DNA from: Mercenaria mercenaria | Taxonomy: Eukaryota > Mollusca > Bivalvia > Venerida > Veneridae | Length of the DNA stretch: 64,000 bases | Direction of reading: 5' to 3' | Assembly: GCF_021730395.1 (NCBI RefSeq) | Contig: NC_069371.1 | Span: forward strand, 48,928,001 to 48,992,000 | Shown here: positions 34,454 through 45,610 of the stretch, piece by piece | Layout of the letters: every line of letters starts with the position of its first letter | How positions within the stretch are numbered: the stretch's first letter is position 1 | Translations under genes and position numbers: made by a program | Notes under the pieces: model-generated | What the model was told of the DNA's origin: nothing | Databases searched by the model: none | The model's input: only the letters and a program-made list of their open reading frames with translations

Positions 34454-36285
34454 CAATCTAGAAGGAACACAATTTTAGAAGTTTATAGAAAAATAGGAAG
34501 AATAAAACATTGCAATTATAAGGTTATCAAATTTTGATATTTCTAGTTAGCATAATAAGATAATTTATTAAATCAATGAACGTACATACTGTATCACTGA
34601 TCCATAGAGAAAACATTTACCGGTGCAATAAACTAGGTATTTGTCTCGAGTATGTCATAAATTCGTGGCAAATATGGCGTTTGAAACAAACAAACTAGCA
34701 AAGCAAAACTGAAAATTAGATAATTATGAATGCTGTAATTTATGACGCCTGTAAAGTTTCAGTTATAGAAGTAAATTCCGTAGTTGGTTTGTTGTGATAG
34801 TCTGTTTAAGTATATGTGAACATAAACCTGATTTTTTGACCTCTGTCAGTAAGACATATTCGAAGTTGCTGTGTCCGAAAAAGTACAACTGAAATCTGAT
34901 TCCAACGGCAGTGAAATAGTTAGTATGTGATTAGGCCGTATATTTATTTAAAAAAGTAATCTGCCAATTATTACTCAAACAGAAGTAGTAGCCTACTGAA
35001 CGAGGATTACGAGCAACTCGACAGGAAACTTTAGAAAACATATATCATTATCTTATCTGTGTAGTTCATCACAATGTGGTATTTACTACATGTTATAATA
35101 AGTAATGTACTTGTCAAATACTTTTGAATTCAAAATCCTAAGCTCGTGATACACGAGCAGCGTTGCCGCACACGTTTGCGGTGCATGTTAATGAACTGTG
35201 CCATTTCCACAGAATTATAATAGCAAAAAATATGTGTTCTTTCATGGACTCCTTTGCAATGTTAAACAAATTTGCTTTTTTTTGTTTGATGTCCGAAAAA
35301 GTATTTCATTTCCATACTTCTGTTTTATACTGTGTACTGTCTGTTTTTTTTAATGCTTTATAGAGGAAATTATAAGTTGTCTTCAGCTTTTTGGCTGCTA
35401 AAATTAGAAAAATTCAGCCTAAATTATATTTATATACTGTTGCATGTAATATGACAAACAAAGAGCTCGGAAACTATTATCAATTCCCATGAATGACTAT
35501 ATATCCTCCTTCGGGTCAACTGTTAGAGGCCTGTTTCCCTACCGGAGTTCAAGTCTAGGAGTATTGTCTACAGAAGTTTCAGTGTGACCATATGGACGTA
35601 TGGTCTCTCGCTAGTTAATGGTTCACACTTCTTTGTTTTCTGGGAACATGTCCCATATTGAGAACTGTTTTTTTTTAAATTATATAACACATTTATTCGG
35701 GTTTGCAGGTTTTTTTTCTTAATAAAGCATTCTTAAGATTATTAAAAGTTTAAGAATTGTGTCCCATTTGATCTTAATAGTAAGTATCAAATACGAAGTT
35801 GCTTCTGTATCCGTTATACCACCATCTCTGGATACAAGCACATTACCTGTGATCGACAGCCATACATGTGTAACATCCGACAATGTGATGACTCTGACAA
35901 TACATATCAACAGGCTTGTAGCTATGTCTCTCACACCGCTCCGTAGGTACCATTGGCAGTTTTCCTTCCTGACCGACTTCTTTATCTAGTATTTTATGTC
36001 CTTTAAGTGCAGGGACGGTTTTATGAATATTAACACAATCCGAGCAGTAGTAATCATGACAGTCCACACAATATTTCGCGGCATTTACATTTTTATTTTG
36101 CTCCTTACACATCGAACAAACATGATCGAACACTTCCTCCGAGGTATCTGCAGAAACACCTCCTGTCGCCATTTTGAATATCAAGTAGTCGAAATATTAA
36201 ACACTGCACCGACTGTCGTATGCACTTTCAATCGCATGATAACATGTTACCTTGGCCTGATTTAAATTTTTCAAAAACGCTTTTT

Positions 36286-36413
36286 CAGCAGGTAGTCAAT
36301 CTTTCAATCAATACCGGTAAGAGAAGTAATTAAGCGTCAGTTTTTTAGTATACCGTACAATTAGCAGCTTAATGAGACATACAGTGTAAATAGTTAATTT
36401 TGCAAAATGTTGA
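36286..36413 (+). repeat. Direct repeat, copy 1
   Basis: About 125 bp (TCAATACCGGTAAGAGAAGT, GCGTCAGTTTTTTAGTATAC, CGTACAATTAGCAGC) is repeated at 37036-37160 with high identity. Copy 1 lies just upstream of the TRIM-like start at 36172, so it may be promoter sequence that was duplicated. Confidence 0.8.
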
Positions 36414-36429
36414 TTTTGCTCAACTGCTC

Positions 36430-36760
36430 ACACGGTACTAACCTGATTTGCTTCAAACGTTCACTTTGGAGAACAAGCTTGATGTGCAGATGACCATGAA
36501 GGAAAGATTCTTTTTTCATGCGAAGATGACCATAAATATGGACTTTGTTTCTGTGGCTATTTTTTTCTAGAATTATGGCCCTTTCTTAATTTCACAAAAT
36601 AGGCCATTGTTACGAAATTTGGCGTTCACAACTCCTCATACACCTTTTGAAGGAATGGACTCAAAGTTGGTCAAATACATAGCCTTATTTGAATAATTTG
36701 CTTCAAACATTTAGTCGAACATCCTTCATGTGAAGATGATCTGTATTAAAAACTTTGATA
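36430..36760 (+). repeat. Decayed repeat related to 45200-45600
   Basis: The phrases ACAAGCTTGATGTGCAGATG, ACCATGAAGGAAAGA, GATGACCATAAATA and TTTCTGTGGCTATTTT recur at 45270-45500. The family is unknown and there is no coding sequence. Confidence 0.5.
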
Positions 36761-36789
36761 TCTAGAGATTGACACAATGTGTGAGAGCA

Positions 36790-36990
36790 GTTGACACAAT
36801 TCTTTTTTTTTTTACAGATATCAGTACTGTTGTAACACTATTAGTACTGTTATAACAATATTTGCAAACATGTAAAATTGTATCATTATTTCTATAATAA
36901 TCATAGCAAAACGTATGCAAGTCAATCCTGGTATCGTCCATCATATCATTGGCCAGATATTCGTTAAACTTGGACAATGTTATTTTGTTT
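36790..36990 (+). repeat. Copy of the fold-back element's target sequence, without the insert
   Basis: GCAAAACGTATGCAAGTCAA and then ATATTCGTTAAACTTGGACA match the two flanks of the insertion at 42451-44765 ('gcaaaaactatgcaagtc' left, 'caagtctatcct' and 'atattcgttaaacttggac' right). It therefore serves as an empty site. Confidence 0.75.
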
Positions 36991-37035
36991 GGAATTAAAT
37001 TGTTAAAAAAAACCCCAAAAAAAAAACGCGTTTTA

Positions 37036-37160
37036 CTAGGTAGTCTATCTTCAGTCAATACCGGTAAGGGAAGTAGTTAAGCGTCAGTTTTTTAGTATAC
37101 CGTACAATTAGCAGCGTAATGAGACTTAAGTGTAAATAGTTAATTTTGCAAAATGATGAT
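37036..37160 (+). repeat. Direct repeat, copy 2
   Basis: See the copy at 36286-36413. The same phrases occur in the same order, about 750 bp apart. 37161-37950 shows nothing I recognise. Confidence 0.8.
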
Positions 37161-37956
37161 ATTTGTCAGATTTAAGTTATACACAAGTTTCATTCAACAA
37201 TAAAATAAAACGAAGAGAACATAGACCTGTGACGCAATCATATTCACGTATACAGTAATATTAGAAAGAGAAAGGCCATACGCATGACAGAAACAAAATG
37301 GCATTTTCTTGTTTTGTTTAGACACTGACTACATTTCTCTATAAATTACTGATTTCCACTGTTATGCTATTATGATTAAATTATAACTGAAAACAAGTAG
37401 TATTCTTTTTTTCCAATTTTATACACAAGAACTGCAACTTTATTCTTTTGTTAGTTTCAGAGCTGTTATCAGAGATGTTATTAGAGATGTTTTATTTTGA
37501 TCTTCTCAGATCGTTCAGCACGACATTTATGTCGATTTATTGGTATTGTTTAGTTTCTCAGCGTGAACATTGCGGCCTGGGTGGTTCCAATACTCCGCTT
37601 TCATAGCTTTGGGTATTGTATAATCAACCCTCGGATATTGTGTCTGCTTTTTAATTTTGTCTTTTGGCAGTTCCTGTGATATACGTGCACGAAACCTCAG
37701 ATCCCCATTGTTTAGTTCTGCTCATTGTTTTCTCGTTCAGAGCAAACCCATTATTTTAACTGGGAACCATACGCCGCTTTTCATCGGATTACACGCTAGT
37801 GTATCATAGTGTAAATGTTGAGTTCTGCTTAACCCGGGGCTAGAGGGCGTGGACGGGAGCATGCATTTCCACTATCGTCTATGAACAGGCTCAATCGAAC
37901 CGAGCCTGCCACATTTTCGTTTTTGTCGTGTTGAGCGACCTGTGGAGTTTCCACTC

Positions 37957-39922
37957 TTTTTTTAGCTCACCTGAGCAATGCTCTGGTAAGTTTTTCTGAT
38001 CACTCGATGTCCGGCGTCCGGCGTCTGTCGTCTGTCAACATTAAGCTTGTGTATGCGATAGAGGCTGTATTTTTCAGCTGATCTTCATGAAATTTATTCA
38101 GAATGATAACCTTGATGAAATCTAGGCCGAGTTCGAAAATGGGTCATCTGGGGTCAAAAACTAGGTCACTAGGTCAAATCAAAGGAAATCATTGTGTATG
38201 CGATAGAGGCTGTATTTTTCAATTAATCTTCATGAATTTTAATCAGAATGATTACCTTGATGAAATATAGGAGGAGCTCGAAAATGGGTCATCTAGGGTC
38301 AAAAAGTAGGTCACTAGGTCAAATCAAAGAAAATCATTGTGTATGCGATAGAGGCTGTATTTTCAATTAATCTTCATGGACTTTGGTCAGAATGGTTGCC
38401 TTGATGAAATCTAGGCCGAGTTCAAAAAAGGGTTATCTGGGGTCAAAAACTATGTCACTAGGTCAAATCAAAGAAAAATCTTGTGTATGCGATAGAGGCT
38501 GTAATTTTCAATTAATCTTCATGAATTTTGGTCAGAATAATTGCCTTGATGAAATCTAGGTCAAGTTCGAATATGGGTTATCTGGGGTCAAATTGTAGGT
38601 CACTAGGTCAAATCAAAGGAAAAGCTTGTATATGCGATAGAGGCTGTATTTTTCACTTGATCTTCCTGAAATTTGGTCAGAATGATTGCCTTGATGAAAT
38701 CTAGGTCAAGTTTGAATATGGGTCATCTGGGTCAAAAATTAGGTCACTAGGTCAAATCAAAGGAAAACATTGTGTATGCGATAGAGGCTATATTTTTCAA
38801 TTGATCGTCCTGAAATTAAGTCAGAATGATTGCCTTGATAAAATCTAGGTCATATTTGAAAATAGGTCATCTGGGGTCAAAATTTAGGTCACTAGGTCAA
38901 ATCAAAGAAAAACCTTGTGTATGCGATAGAGGCTGTATTTTTCAACTGATTTTCATGAAATTTGGTCAGAATGATTGCCTTGATAAAACCTACGTTGACT
39001 TTGATTATGGGTTATCTGGGGTCAAAAAGTAGGTCACTAGGTCAAATCAAAGAAAACCCTGTATGCGATAGAGGCTGTATTTTTCAATTAATCTTCATGA
39101 AATTGGTCAGAATTATTGCCTTGATGAAATCTAGGTCAAGTTCGAACATGAGTCATATGGGTCAAAAAGTAGGTCACTAGGTTAAATCACAGTAAAACCT
39201 TGTGTATGCGATAGAGGCTGTATTTTTCAACTGATCTTCATGAAAGTTTGTCAGAATGGTAGCCTTGATAAAATCTAGGCCGAGTTCATCTGGGGTAAAA
39301 CTAGGGTAAAACTAGGTCACTAGGTCAAATCAAAGAAAACCTTGTGTATGCGATAGAGGCTGTATTTTTCAACTTATCTTCATGAATTTTGGTCAGAATG
39401 ATTACCCTGATGAAATCTAGGCCAAGATCGAAAAAAGGTTATCTTGGGTCAAAAACTAGGTCACTAGGTCAAATCAAAGAAAAACATTGTATATGCAATA
39501 GGGGCTGCATTTTGCACTGGTTTTTCATAGAATTTGGTCAGAAGTTGCCTTGATAAAATCTAGGTCAAGTTTGAATATGGGTAGTCCGGGGTCAAAAACT
39601 AGGTCACTAGGTCAAATCAAAGAAAAACCTTGTGTATGCGATAGAGGCTGTATTTTTCAATTGATCTTCGTGAAATCTGGTCAGAATGATAGCCTTGATG
39701 AAATCTAGGTCAAGTTCGAATATGGGGTCAAAAACTATGTTACTAGGTCAAATCAAAGAAAATACTTATGCATACTCTAGATATTTTGCTCCAGTTTTAA
39801 TGATAATTGGTCAGAATATTTTTTTTCCATGAAATCACTAGGTCAAACATGTTTACACTATTATAGTGTGTTATGGTGTGTTTCTCAGGTGAGCGACCTA
39901 GGGTCATCTTGGCCCTCTTGTT
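37957..39922 (+). mobile_element. Helentron-like element with about 13 units
   Basis: It starts TTTTTTTAGCTCACCTGAGC, mirrored by CTCAGGTGAGCGACC near the 3' end, then the hairpin GGGTCATCTTGGCCC and TCTTGTT. Units of about 144 bp read TGTGTATGCGATAGAGGCTG, TTGGTCAGAATGATTGCCTT, GATGAAATCTAGGTCAAGTT and TAGGTCACTAGGTCAAATC. The array is uninterrupted and edge units are eroded. No protein is coded. Confidence 0.75.
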
Positions 39923-40189
39923 CTATATTTTTTTCTCCTGTCCTCTGTCTTTCTTAAGTATAAATGATAGCATTTAATGGTGCAGTTGTTTATATCATGA
40001 TCATAGAATGACTGCTAATGCATTTATTGCATTTTAGGCAGCAATTAAAGTCGAATTTATATTTTGCATTGACTATTTAAAGAAAGATGATTAAGGAATG
40101 TGTTTCAAAGAGAAAATATTGTATGACTACGATCGACTGTGAATTATGCATAAACTTATTGTTAAAATTCTTATACTACCAGGTAAACG

Positions 40190-40445
40190 TCAACGAGGTA
40201 TTTTCAGCCCACCCGCATATCTACGGATCGCGAAGTTCTGCGTTCGATCCCCGGCGAGGCGTACGTTCTCCATGACGATTTGATAATAGACATTTTGTCA
40301 GGAGTCATTTAGTCCTCCACCTCTGAATCGTAGGAAGTTGGCAGTTACTTGCGGGGGAAGAGCTTATACTGGTAGAGAATCCAGAAAAACTAGTTAGGTT
40401 GATTGCCCGCCGTTACGCGACTGGTAAACTGTTGGAAAAGAACTA
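40190..40445 (+). repeat. SINE family B, degraded copy
   Basis: The B-box region (GCGTTCGATCCCCGG) and the body (CCTCCACCTCTGAATCG, GGCAGTTACTTGCGG, ATCCAGAAAAACTAG) match 28480-28757. The front half of the tRNA-like head and the GTTAAACCC end are lost. Confidence 0.7.
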
Positions 40446-42440
40446 ATGAAAGAAGTAAATACTTTGTATGAAATTCATCTTCATTTATAAGTAACATTTA
40501 CATATACGATATGCTTCTACGGCATCCAAAGAAATGATTTCAATACTTATGATAAATCATTTTATAAAACGATATTCAAGTCAATTTGTCCACGCGGTGT
40601 AAGTTCAACAGGATCATTTTAGAAGAATAACTGAAAGATTGGTCACATTATACGTGTATACATTACGTATACTAAACGAAACAGAACAGACCTGTAGGAT
40701 TTCATCTAGAGAAAATATACACGTTTTTTTTTTATTTCCTTTTATTTCTTCTTATTTGTAGATCTGTTAACATTAACTGGTTTGAAAATATAGATTTACA
40801 TTCACAATATATAGGTGAAGATGCCTCCAGAGGTACACAGAGTAGAATAAAGTATACATTCCCTACTTACTTTTTAAGTGTTTCGTATCTTTCTACTTTT
40901 GATAATATAATAGTTAATTAAGATGATAAATATCATGACTCTTCCTTTCATTAATTTTTACTGTTGGAAAGGCATTAATTATCACATGTTACCTCCTTAT
41001 AATAAAGTAGTACAGTTTAAGCACTTTCATCCATCAAAGCTTGTATAAGTTTTTTCTTAAAATTCAGTACGATATTTTTGTTTCAACTACTAGTCCTTTT
41101 TGCCATTGTTTATACACTCTCTCCTTTGAAAACACAAGTTGAAATCGATCAGATCGTATCAATTTTCTGATCTGACGCTTGGTTGCAGACAGGATGTACG
41201 TGATAGCATTTTGAAAACTTAGTACGTATTTTGACCATTCAGATGTTTTACAACCAGAAACTATAAAAAAATCAGAAAACTTTGAAATAATAAAACACGT
41301 TAAAATGTTCTTCCGTCATTTTCACGAATACTGATAAAGATAATGTTTAAACTAATCAAAATAAAAGCATATGGTATACGAAAACGCGAAAACAACTTCA
41401 TGCAGGATAAGAACAGCAGGAACAAGAGTTTTGAAATTCAAAAGAATAGATCTATAATTAGCAAATACAAGTGAATATGTAAAGCTTAGACGCTCATGCC
41501 TTGTATATTGAGACTATTATGGGTTTTATTCCTTCCTAATACATAGCTAAGAAGTCCCTCGGGTTTCTGAATATGTTATAATAAGAAAAATATACGTTAT
41601 CCCTATATTAAAATCATACATATCATGGTAATGAAATTTAATATTCTATAAAATTCTCAGTTAGCTAGATCTATTAAACATTTGTAATGTTATGACATCC
41701 ATAGAACCAGTTTTGTACTTAAATCTTAAACAATTGATATCTTCATAGGTTTTACTGTAGCTCATTCTATAGAAATAACTTTAGTCGGTTTGCACTTATT
41801 TGTTTCATTTCTCAAATTCGTAATTATCACAGAAAAACTGCATTTGTATTAAAATAGTAGAGAGAATGACGAAAATCAGTCTGCACTTAACTGACCTTTG
41901 ACCTTGAACCGTGACCTTAATTTGACCTTATGAAGGCGACAGTCCCCATTTTTATTAAGTTAGCACTGAACATGACGTCGAGCATTAACAAAGAATGTCA
42001 TCAAAGGCAATTTCTAGGTCTCTTTTTTGGGTATATAGGCACACTATAACATTATAATCTAATGAAATGCACAGTATTAATACATTCGTTGTATTAAAAA
42101 TTATTCAAAGATTCAACTTTAAGATGTGTTATAAAAAGAATCAGCTATAGTATAAACAATGTACACAATGTAAAATAAGATACTTTCTAATTCAAGAACG
42201 ATGAATCTGGTGTTACAAGCATATAGAAAGCAATCAACTTGCAAGATACCTTGTGCCCATTAACGTACGCCCATCTATCCAGGTAGTTTCAAGAAAAAAG
42301 AGGGTTCTTCCTATTAGATCCCCATCCATGCATGGCATTTTGCCCACGGTGGCCATTGATATCATTAGTGTTGTTATGCCACATTATTTGCTAACATGTA
42401 TTATTTTTATTATAATCATAGTTAAATTCATAGCAAAAAC
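40446..42440. other. AT-rich stretch without recognised genes
   Basis: I see no gene, RNA or complete repeat here. A short run at 41885-41935 (TGACCTTTGACCTTGAACCG) is reverse-strand AGGTCA-type sequence, probably a scrap of a Helentron-like array. Confidence 0.4.
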
Positions 42441-42444
42441 TATG

Positions 42445-44771
42445 CAAGTCTACGGTGGTATGTTTAGGACATGCAATTATTTTCTTTAGGATTAAATTAT
42501 CTTGAGCGATCAACATCTTATCTCGTGTGCACGACATCTTATCTTGAGCGATCAACATCTTATCTCGAGCGATCAACATATTATCTTGAGCGATCAACAT
42601 ATTATCTCGAGCGATTAACATATTATCTTGAGCGATCAACATATTATCTTGAGTGATCAACATATTATCTCGAGCGATCAACATCTTATCTCGAGCGATC
42701 AACATATTATCTTGAGCGATCAGCATCTTATCTCGAGCGATCAACATCATTATTTCGTGCGCACGACATCTTATCATCTTATCTTAAGAGCGATCAACCA
42801 TCTTATCTTCGAGCGATCATACATATTATCTCGAGCGATCAACATATTATCTTGAGCGATCAACATCTTATCTCCAGCGATCAACATATTATCTTGAGCG
42901 ATCAACATATTATCTTGAGCGATCAACATCTTATCTCAAGCGATCAACATCTTATCTCGTGCGCACGACATCTTATCTTGAGCGATCAACATCTTATCTC
43001 GAGCGATCAACATATTATCTCGAGCGATCAACATATTATCTTGAGCGATCAACATCTTATCTCCAGCGATCAACATATTATCTTGAGCGATCAACATATT
43101 ATCTTGAGCGATCAACATCTTATCTCAAGCGATCAACATCTTATCTCGTGCGCACGACATCTTATCTTGAGCGATCAACATCTTATCTTGAGCGATCAAC
43201 ATATCATCTTGAGCGATCAACATCTTATCTCCAGCGATCAACATATTATCTTGAGCGATCAACATATTATCTCGAGCGATCAACATCTTTTCTCGTGCGC
43301 ACGACATCTTACCTTGAGCGATCAACATCTTATCTTGAGCGATCAACATATTATCTTGAGCGATCAACATCTTATCTCGAGCGATCAACATATTATCTTG
43401 AGCGATCAACATATTTTCTTGAGCGATCAACATATTATCTCGAGCGATCAACATCTTTTCTCGGTCATCTTATCAATATATATTAAGGACATTTGTGTGA
43501 ATTCATATCATTAGTAAAAACATACGGCTGCCACCGTTTTTGTTTCTGTTTCGATTATACTTATAACCGTTTCACATGTTTGCAGGGTAGAAATTTAAAT
43601 ACGCAAACTGATAAAAAAGGCAGCAAAAAATCAGTGATGATGCAAAGAAATAAATTTAAGTCCTTGACAAAAAAAATTAGTATGTAGGCTTCGCCCATAT
43701 ATTAAAGAATTTCCTTGTTTTCCCTTAATTCATGCATGTAACATTTCTGCGCGAATTTATCAGTCGAACTGAAATTTGTTGCTTTTCTAACATGCAGTAT
43801 GTATCATTGGTTATGTTCATTTGATTTTGAAGGAAGGATGACCAGTTATATGCATTGCTCTCCCAAATGATGTGAGAAACTTGTACATGTACTTGTGGGA
43901 AGTTTAAATAACAGCGGAAAAGGCGGGACCCTAATTAACAACTTGTCCGTATGTTTTACTGATGACCTAAATGCATACACAAAGGGCCTTAATATATATA
44001 AATAAGATGTCGTGCGCTCGAGATAAGATGTTGATCGCACAAGATAAGATGTTGATCGCTCAAGATAATATGTTGATCGCTCGAGATTAGATGTTGATCG
44101 CTCAAGATAATATGTTGATCGCTCAAGATAATATGTTGTTCGCTCGAGATAGTATGTTGATCGCTCAAGATAAGATGTCGTGCGCACGAAATAAGATGTC
44201 GTGCGCACGAAATAAGATGTTGATCGCTCGAGATAAGATGTTGATCGCTCGAGATAAGATGTTGATCGCTCAAGATAAGATGTCGTGCGCACGAAATAAA
44301 ATGTTGATCGCTCGAGATAAGATGTTGATCGCTCAAGAAAATATGTTGATCGCTCAAGATGAGATGTTGTGCGCACGAAATAAGATGTTGATCGCTCGAG
44401 ATAAGATGTTGATCGCTCAAGATAATATGTTGATCGCTCGAGATAAGATGTTGATCGCTCGAGATAATATGTTGATCGCTCGAGATAAGATGTTGATCGC
44501 TCAAGATAAGATGTCGTGCGCACGAAATAAGATGTTGATCGCTCGAGATAAGATGTTGATCGCTCAAGATAATATGTTGATCGCTCGAGATAATATGTTG
44601 ATCGCTCGAGATAATTTATTTTATTCGCTCGAGATAAATGTTGATCGCTCGAGATAAAGTTGATCGTTTCGAGATAAGATGTCGTGCGCACGAGATAAGA
44701 TGTTGATCGCTCAAGATAATTTGATCCTAGAAAAAATAATTGCATGTCCTAAACATACCACCGTACAAGTC
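42445..44771. mobile_element. Fold-back element built from 21-bp units
   Basis: The element is 42451-44765 (2,315 bp) with CAAGTC on both sides (42445-42450, 44766-44771). The inverted ends read TACGGTGGTATGTTTAGGAC and continue through ATGCAATTATTTT into two opposed arrays. The left array (about 42494-43478, near 47 units) runs CTTGAGCGATCAACATATTA T, and the right array (about 44005-44720, near 34 units) is its reverse complement. Variant units with GTGCGCACGACATC are interspersed. The symmetry continues past the arrays as ATATATATTAAGG, leaving a unique centre of about 495 bp (43490-43985). Twenty-one is a multiple of three, so open frames (SDQHLIS, LERSTYY) appear on both strands. They are not genes. 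The six-base duplication and the ends do not place it in a superfamily that I am sure of. Confidence 0.8.
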
Positions 44772-45189
44772 TATCCTAGTTAAGAATTTTTTTATTATAA
44801 TTCATCGTTCGCCAGATCATTGGTCTGATATTCGTTAAACTTGGACAAAGAGGGATTGCTTTGATAGAATACCCTTTACAGTTTTGTGTATATATTTACC
44901 AACTTAAAATTTTACGTACAGGTATATATTTTACACCTTAAAAGTTTAACGTACACATTTTTGTATATATTTTCCATCTTAAAAATTTTGCGAATATATT
45001 TATAAACAGGTGTCCAGATGTCATGTTTATACTATTTCATATGAATTAAATTAAATAAACCGTAATACAAAATAAACGTATTATCTGAAACAGATAAATC
45101 ATTTAACAATAACAATTTTCAATATGACCCAACATTATGTTCGGGGTGGGGGTAGGGGACATACAACGTTACTGCTCTCCGCACGTCCG

Positions 45190-45610
45190 TCCGTAGGTAC
45201 GTCCCGAAATATTGAGTGTCCAACTCCTCTCATACACACTTTTCTGATTTGCTTTAAACTTATACAAATGAACAAGCTTGATGTGGAGATGACCATAAAG
45301 GAAAGAACTATTGTTCTGTCTCTTTTTATCGCAGTTTGGGCCCTTTGATAGTTTTTCTTTATAGAATATAGAGAAAAATCTTGTATTTCCAACACATCAA
45401 ACACTATTGAAAGCGTGTGCTTGAATGTTTCACCGATGAAGGATCTTGTGAAAATGACCATAAATAATGGAATTCTTTTCTGTGGCTATTTTCCTAGAAA
45501 AATATGGCCCTTTCTCTATTTACAAAATAGGTCATAGCGAAGAAATTTGGTGTGTTCAACTCCTCGAAATGCATTTAAGCAACTTTATATGAATATGATC
45601 ATTAAGGATG
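45190..45610 (+). repeat. Decayed repeat related to 36430-36760
   Basis: ACAAGCTTGATGTGGAGATG, GACCATAAAGGAAAGAACT and TTTTCTGTGGCTATTTT align with the earlier copy. The left side (GTCCGTCCGTAGGTACGTCC) looks like the start of a Helentron-type head. 45620-47450 holds no gene I can support. Confidence 0.45.

Larger units (their letters stand above)
32396..36172 (-). pseudogene. TRIM-like gene (B-boxes, coiled coil, NHL-like propeller), probably disabled
   Basis: Two exons. Exon 1 is 36172-35847, starting ATG in MATGGVSADTSEEVFDHVC. It codes a B-box 1-like finger (CSMCKEQ ... CVDCHDYYCSDCVNIH) and a B-box 2 (CERHSYKPVDMYCQSH ... CMAVDH). A GT-AG intron (35846-33722) rejoins codon AGG to exon 2, 33721-32396, which codes CQDVFYVPEFLKTRKNIVPE, a coiled coil and a propeller (GSCILADGSILFSD, GKVLACGYHSRNVIFLDENG), ending MGDID. 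No RING precedes the B-boxes. TRIM proteins of this plan bind RNA or proteins through the propeller. The coiled coil carries two lesions relative to the copy at 58250-59237. One is a frameshift near the seven-A run at 33626-33635. The other is an in-frame TGA at 33581-33583, where the relative has leucine. The long frame after it starts at GTG, not ATG. Exon 1 and the propeller are otherwise clean, so decay is recent or partly a sequence error. Confidence 0.75.

Noticed and set aside
42852-43514. Long open frames on both strands in the 21-bp arrays (up to 299 codons nearby)
   Set aside because: The unit length is a multiple of three and stop-free, so every copy extends the frame. The repeats SDQHLIS, LERSTYY and MLIAQDN are translations of one unit.
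42494-44720. A CRISPR-like array
   Set aside because: Units are contiguous with no unique spacers, and the window is clearly eukaryotic.
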